Assembly: GCF_003591175.1 (NCBI RefSeq)
Contig: NZ_QYYG01000007.1
Coordinates: 186,001-250,000 of the forward strand
Direction: 5' to 3'
DNA: 64,000 nt
Origin: Serratia inhibens
GTDB taxonomy: Bacteria; Pseudomonadota; Gammaproteobacteria; Enterobacterales; Enterobacteriaceae
Shown: piece by piece, positions 63,640 to 64,000 of the stretch
Position numbering within the stretch: the stretch's first letter is position 1
Layout of the letters: every line of letters starts with the position of its first letter
The notes under the pieces: model-generated
Database searches by the model: none
Told to the model about the DNA's origin: nothing
Seen by the model: the letters and a program-made list of their open reading frames with translations, nothing else
Translations under genes and position numbers: made by a program

Positions 63640-63669
63640 AAAAATCCCGGCCAGTTGGCCGGGATTTTT
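63640..63669 (-). terminator. Terminator after the first immunity gene
   Basis: A perfect 13-bp stem (63640-63652 with 63657-63669) with loop AGTT/AACT, followed on the minus strand by GCTTTTACGCCCTAAAATT. It starts 3 bp after the 72-residue immunity gene. Confidence 0.9.
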
Positions 63670-63672
63670 GAC

Positions 63673-63891
63673 TTAGATAAGATTTCTCTCTGCTTGTTCT
63701 ACCAGAGAACGGAACTCATTAAAGCTAAAATTCCAGCTCCCACTATCAGGACAAGTAAAAATCTCTATTCGCATACCAGAATCAGGTTCATTTGAGATCT
63801 CTGCAACTTGATTTGCACCGAAGTAGATCTCATAAACAACATTTTCTCTATCCGGTAAGCTCGCTATTTGTGCTGTCAGTCTATTTATCAT
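63673..63891 (-). CDS. Small candidate CDI immunity protein
   Basis: A 72-residue acidic protein. Its ATG overlaps the stop codon of the toxin gene before it by 4 bp (ATGA), the usual toxin-immunity layout. AT-rich. I do not recognise a family. Confidence 0.7.
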   Translation of the reverse strand: MINRLTAQIASLPDRENVVYEIYFGANQVAEISNEPDSGMRIEIFTCPDSGSWNFSFNEFRSLVEQAERNLI

Positions 63892-64000
63892 TTAGGTGGT
63901 TCCAAGAAGCCAATTAATTTACCCTGCGCATCATAACGCAACCCACGACCATTAGAAGAGATCACATCTGTTACTTGCCCATAGCGCCCCGTATTACTTT
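63888..64000 (-). CDS. C-terminal end of a CdiA-type toxin (5' part outside window)
   Basis: The last 36 codons of a reading frame that runs off the right edge. The tail reads ...GRYGQVTDVISSNGRGL and ends near GKLIGFLEPPK. Its stop overlaps the 72-residue gene by four bases. The tail resembles polymorphic toxin C-termini; the toxic activity cannot be told from this part. Confidence 0.65.
   Translation of the reverse strand, partial: SNTGRYGQVTDVISSNGRGLRYDAQGKLIGFLEPPK

Overview
The window is a stretch of an enterobacterial chromosome, most likely Serratia or a close relative (Yersiniaceae). The evidence is gene order and near-identical protein families shared with Escherichia coli (yqjFG-yhaJK, rnpB, rsmI/lpoA, arcB/arcZ, gltBD, sspAB, rpsI-rplM, degQS, murA-ibaG-mla, kds/lpt/rpoN), a GC-rich base composition, and accessory genes not found in that order in E. 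coli. The taxonomic call is inference from sequence alone.

Bases 1-41300 are conserved core. In order they hold: yqjK (partial), yqjF, yqjG, the regulator yhaJ with yhaK, RNase P RNA (minus strand), rsmI divergent from lpoA-yraN-diaA-dolP, then mtgA-elbB, the sRNA arcZ converging on arcB, yhcC, gltBD with a long regulatory region, sspAB, rplM-rpsI, zapE/zapG, degQ, degS, murA, ibaG, the mlaFEDCB lipid-transport operon, and the yrbG-kdsD-kdsC-lptC-lptA-lptB-rpoN-hpf-ptsN-rapZ-npr cluster. That last cluster joins LPS assembly, sigma-54 and the nitrogen PTS. Two ERIC-type palindromes flank ptsN inside it.

Bases 41300-51000 are accessory. A relBE toxin-antitoxin pair sits just after npr. It is followed by a PRD/EIIB/EIIA-type regulator, an exported lactonase-like protein and a tightly packed eight-gene operon on the minus strand: PRD-domain protein, glycine-rich SFCGS protein, DUF4312, DUF4311 and DUF4310 (membrane), metal amidohydrolase, DgaE-like PLP enzyme and KDGP-aldolase-like protein. 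Together these look like a complete but uncharacterised uptake and breakdown route, probably for an N-acylated amino-sugar acid. This is the strongest candidate for an undescribed system.

Bases 51000-61500 hold rnk with a structured leader, cytochrome b562, pmbA (tldE), darP, a linked barnase-like RNase and barstar-like inhibitor, the aaeXAB efflux operon with aaeR, a small membrane protein and a nucleoside hydrolase.

Bases 61500-64000 are a graveyard or reservoir of contact-dependent inhibition modules on the minus strand: the end of one toxin with its small immunity gene, a displaced VENN-type CdiA fragment with a second toxin and immunity gene, and a short CdiA remnant. A repeated terminator/boundary sequence separates them.
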